A stretch of 6,875 nt of DNA from Chlamydiota bacterium (lineage in GTDB: Bacteria > Chlamydiota > Chlamydiia > Chlamydiales > Waddliaceae): assembly GCA_011065005.1 (NCBI GenBank), contig JAAKFP010000137.1:1-6875 (forward strand). The letters run 5' to 3'. Positions within the stretch are counted from its first letter, which is position 1. Each line of letters begins with the position of its first letter. The position numbers and the translations under genes were made by a program. Shown piece by piece: positions 5,727 through 6,875 of this stretch. The notes under the pieces were generated by a model that ran no database searches, was not told the origin of the DNA, and worked only from the letters and a program-made list of their open reading frames with translations.

Positions 5727-6755
5727 ATGAAATATTCGAATTTACGGTCATTTCAAAAGCATTTGCAAGAGGCTGCGCCTCAGCATTTTGTTCCTGTATA
5801 TATGCTTCTTGGAAAGGATGATTTTGATCGGAAGGAAGCCGTCCAGCAGTTAGTTCCGGCTCTTTTAGGGAAAAGCAAGCCACCAGATCATGCGCTTAGA
5901 GTTTTTGATGGAGAGCGTCTCTCCATCGATGAGGTGGAGCAGGATTTGCATTCTATGACGCTCTTTGCGGACCGCCGTGTTGTTCTCATCAATCACGCAG
6001 AAAAACTGAACAAGCAAGCTACTTCTAAGCTAGAGAAGTATTTTGAAAATCCAAACCCTTCCCTGTTTCTTGTTATTTCGGCATCAACGATCAATCGTGC
6101 GACCAGGTTTTACAAAAATGCCGAAAAGATGGGAATCGTGCTCGATATAGCTGAAGAAAAACCTTGGGAGAAGGAGAACTCTCTAGCGCAAAAGGTTGTC
6201 GAGAAGGTTCAGAAGCAGGGGAAGACTATCGACCAAAATACAAGTCGGTATCTGATCAAGTATGCGGGAATGGATCAGGCTTCATTGCAACAAGAAGTAG
6301 AAAAGCTCATCTGCTATGTCGGGGAGCGAAGTCAAATTACTGAAGAGGATATTTGTGCGATATGTACAGGAGTGAATACCAAAAATGTGTGGCAGCTAGG
6401 AGATGCTATCTTCCGTCGCGATGCGAAGCTGGCTTTGTCGGTTGCAAATGGTTTGCTGGCTGATGGTGAGTCGTTTTTTGGGTTAGTACGGTTGATTCGT
6501 TCTCAGTTTCAAACGAAATTTCGGATCTGTTCGATTTTTTTAGCAGGTGGAGGTGACGCCGAGGTGCAGAAGCAGTTTCCGTATATGAGGGGACAAATCC
6601 TTCAGCAGAACACACAGCTTGCAAGAAGTTATGGAACGGATCGATTTCGGAAAGGTTTGCTGGCCATAGATCATTCCGAGTTATTAGCAAAAAATAGCGG
6701 TTTGTCGTATCCTCTTTTGTTTGAACGTTTAATCTTTACTCTGACAACAGCCTAA
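5727..6755 (+). CDS. holA: DNA polymerase III subunit delta (clamp loader)
   Basis: The delta subunit opens the beta sliding clamp inside the clamp-loader complex at the replication fork. This 342-residue protein has the usual family length (about 340) and layout. The N-terminal domain starts with the family pattern VPVYMLLGKDDFDRKEAV (22-39), lacks a real Walker A motif as expected for delta, and includes LHSMTLFADRRVVLINHAEKL (74-94) as the strand-helix unit that contains the clamp-opening region. The middle domain holds SRYLIKYAGMDQASLQQEVEKL (173-194). The collar domain begins near NVWQLGDAIFRRDAKLAL (220-237) and runs to the end. An in-frame ATG at 5682 would add 15 residues, but the family begins close to MKYSNLRSFQKHL, the candidate promoter would start too late for it, and it has no ribosome binding site; a weak AGG lies 7 nt before 5727. 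It has no operon partner in view: the ankyrin gene and an intron remnant are upstream, a palindromic element downstream. Confidence 0.95.
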   Translation: MKYSNLRSFQKHLQEAAPQHFVPVYMLLGKDDFDRKEAVQQLVPALLGKSKPPDHALRVFDGERLSIDEVEQDLHSMTLFADRRVVLINHAEKLNKQATSKLEKYFENPNPSLFLVISASTINRATRFYKNAEKMGIVLDIAEEKPWEKENSLAQKVVEKVQKQGKTIDQNTSRYLIKYAGMDQASLQQEVEKLICYVGERSQITEEDICAICTGVNTKNVWQLGDAIFRRDAKLALSVANGLLADGESFFGLVRLIRSQFQTKFRICSIFLAGGGDAEVQKQFPYMRGQILQQNTQLARSYGTDRFRKGLLAIDHSELLAKNSGLSYPLLFERLIFTLTTA

Positions 6756-6792
6756 GGAACTGTGCAAAAATAAGTTATACATTTCTGATATC

Positions 6793-6875
6793 ACAGCGCT
6801 TCAGCTGCAAGGCGCAAATCCGTAGCCAACTTCTTAGTTTTCAAGGATTTGCAACGTAGCAGATGAAGATGCTGT
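6793..6875. repeat. Palindromic element behind holA, cut by the right edge
   Basis: GCAAATCC (6814-6821) is repeated in inverse at 6845-6852 around a 23-nt centre. Further out, ACAGC (6793-6797) pairs with GCTGT (6871-6875), and the stretches between (GCTTCAGCTGC on the left, GCAGATGAAGATGC on the right) match imperfectly. The symmetry reaches the last base, so the element very probably continues, with its left end nearer the holA stop (about 6758 onward). No U-tract hairpin typical of a terminator is seen. Confidence 0.6.

Noticed and set aside
1..6875. A new defence or toxin-antitoxin system, CRISPR array or tRNA
   Set aside because: No small paired genes, nucleases, spaced repeats or cloverleaf structures were found; the kinase and ankyrin genes show no sign of forming such a system.

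Overview
This window holds two complete protein genes of recognisable family, one complete ankyrin-repeat gene, one gene cut by the left edge, and an unusually dense set of non-coding inverted repeats. The organism is bacterial with moderate GC. A large ankyrin protein with an N-terminal membrane anchor, a single hybrid-free sensor kinase and the character of the DNA polymerase III delta subunit would fit a host-associated lineage such as an environmental chlamydia (Waddlia/Parachlamydia-like). That placement is an impression from protein style, not a proven identification.

Layout: 1-597 (minus) is the N-terminal part of a protein whose C-terminal side enters a 36-residue tandem repeat and runs off the left edge. 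598-1314 is a 717-bp gene-free stretch with an AT-rich promoter zone followed by four different palindromic or tandem repeat elements placed end to end. 1315-3564 (minus) is a membrane sensor histidine kinase: seven predicted membrane helices, an extracytoplasmic CHASE-like sensor, an eighth helix, then HisKA and HATPase_c, without a receiver domain. 3565-3904 is the divergent intergenic region, with candidate promoters on both strands and a perfect 21-bp inverted repeat. 3905-5461 (plus) is an ankyrin-repeat protein of 518 residues. 5462-5726 contains what looks like the 3' end (end of domain V plus domain VI) of a group II intron, with no intron body, then a candidate promoter. 5727-6755 (plus) is holA, the clamp-loader delta subunit. 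The window ends inside another palindromic element directly behind holA.

The genes do not form an evident operon or a shared pathway. holA is a housekeeping replication gene. The kinase and ankyrin gene diverge from one intergenic region and could be co-regulated, but nothing shows that they act together. I found no defence system, CRISPR array, tRNA or rRNA. The most distinctive content is the repeat load: every gene boundary examined carries a palindrome or a mobile-element remnant, which suggests that these elements settle in gaps between genes.
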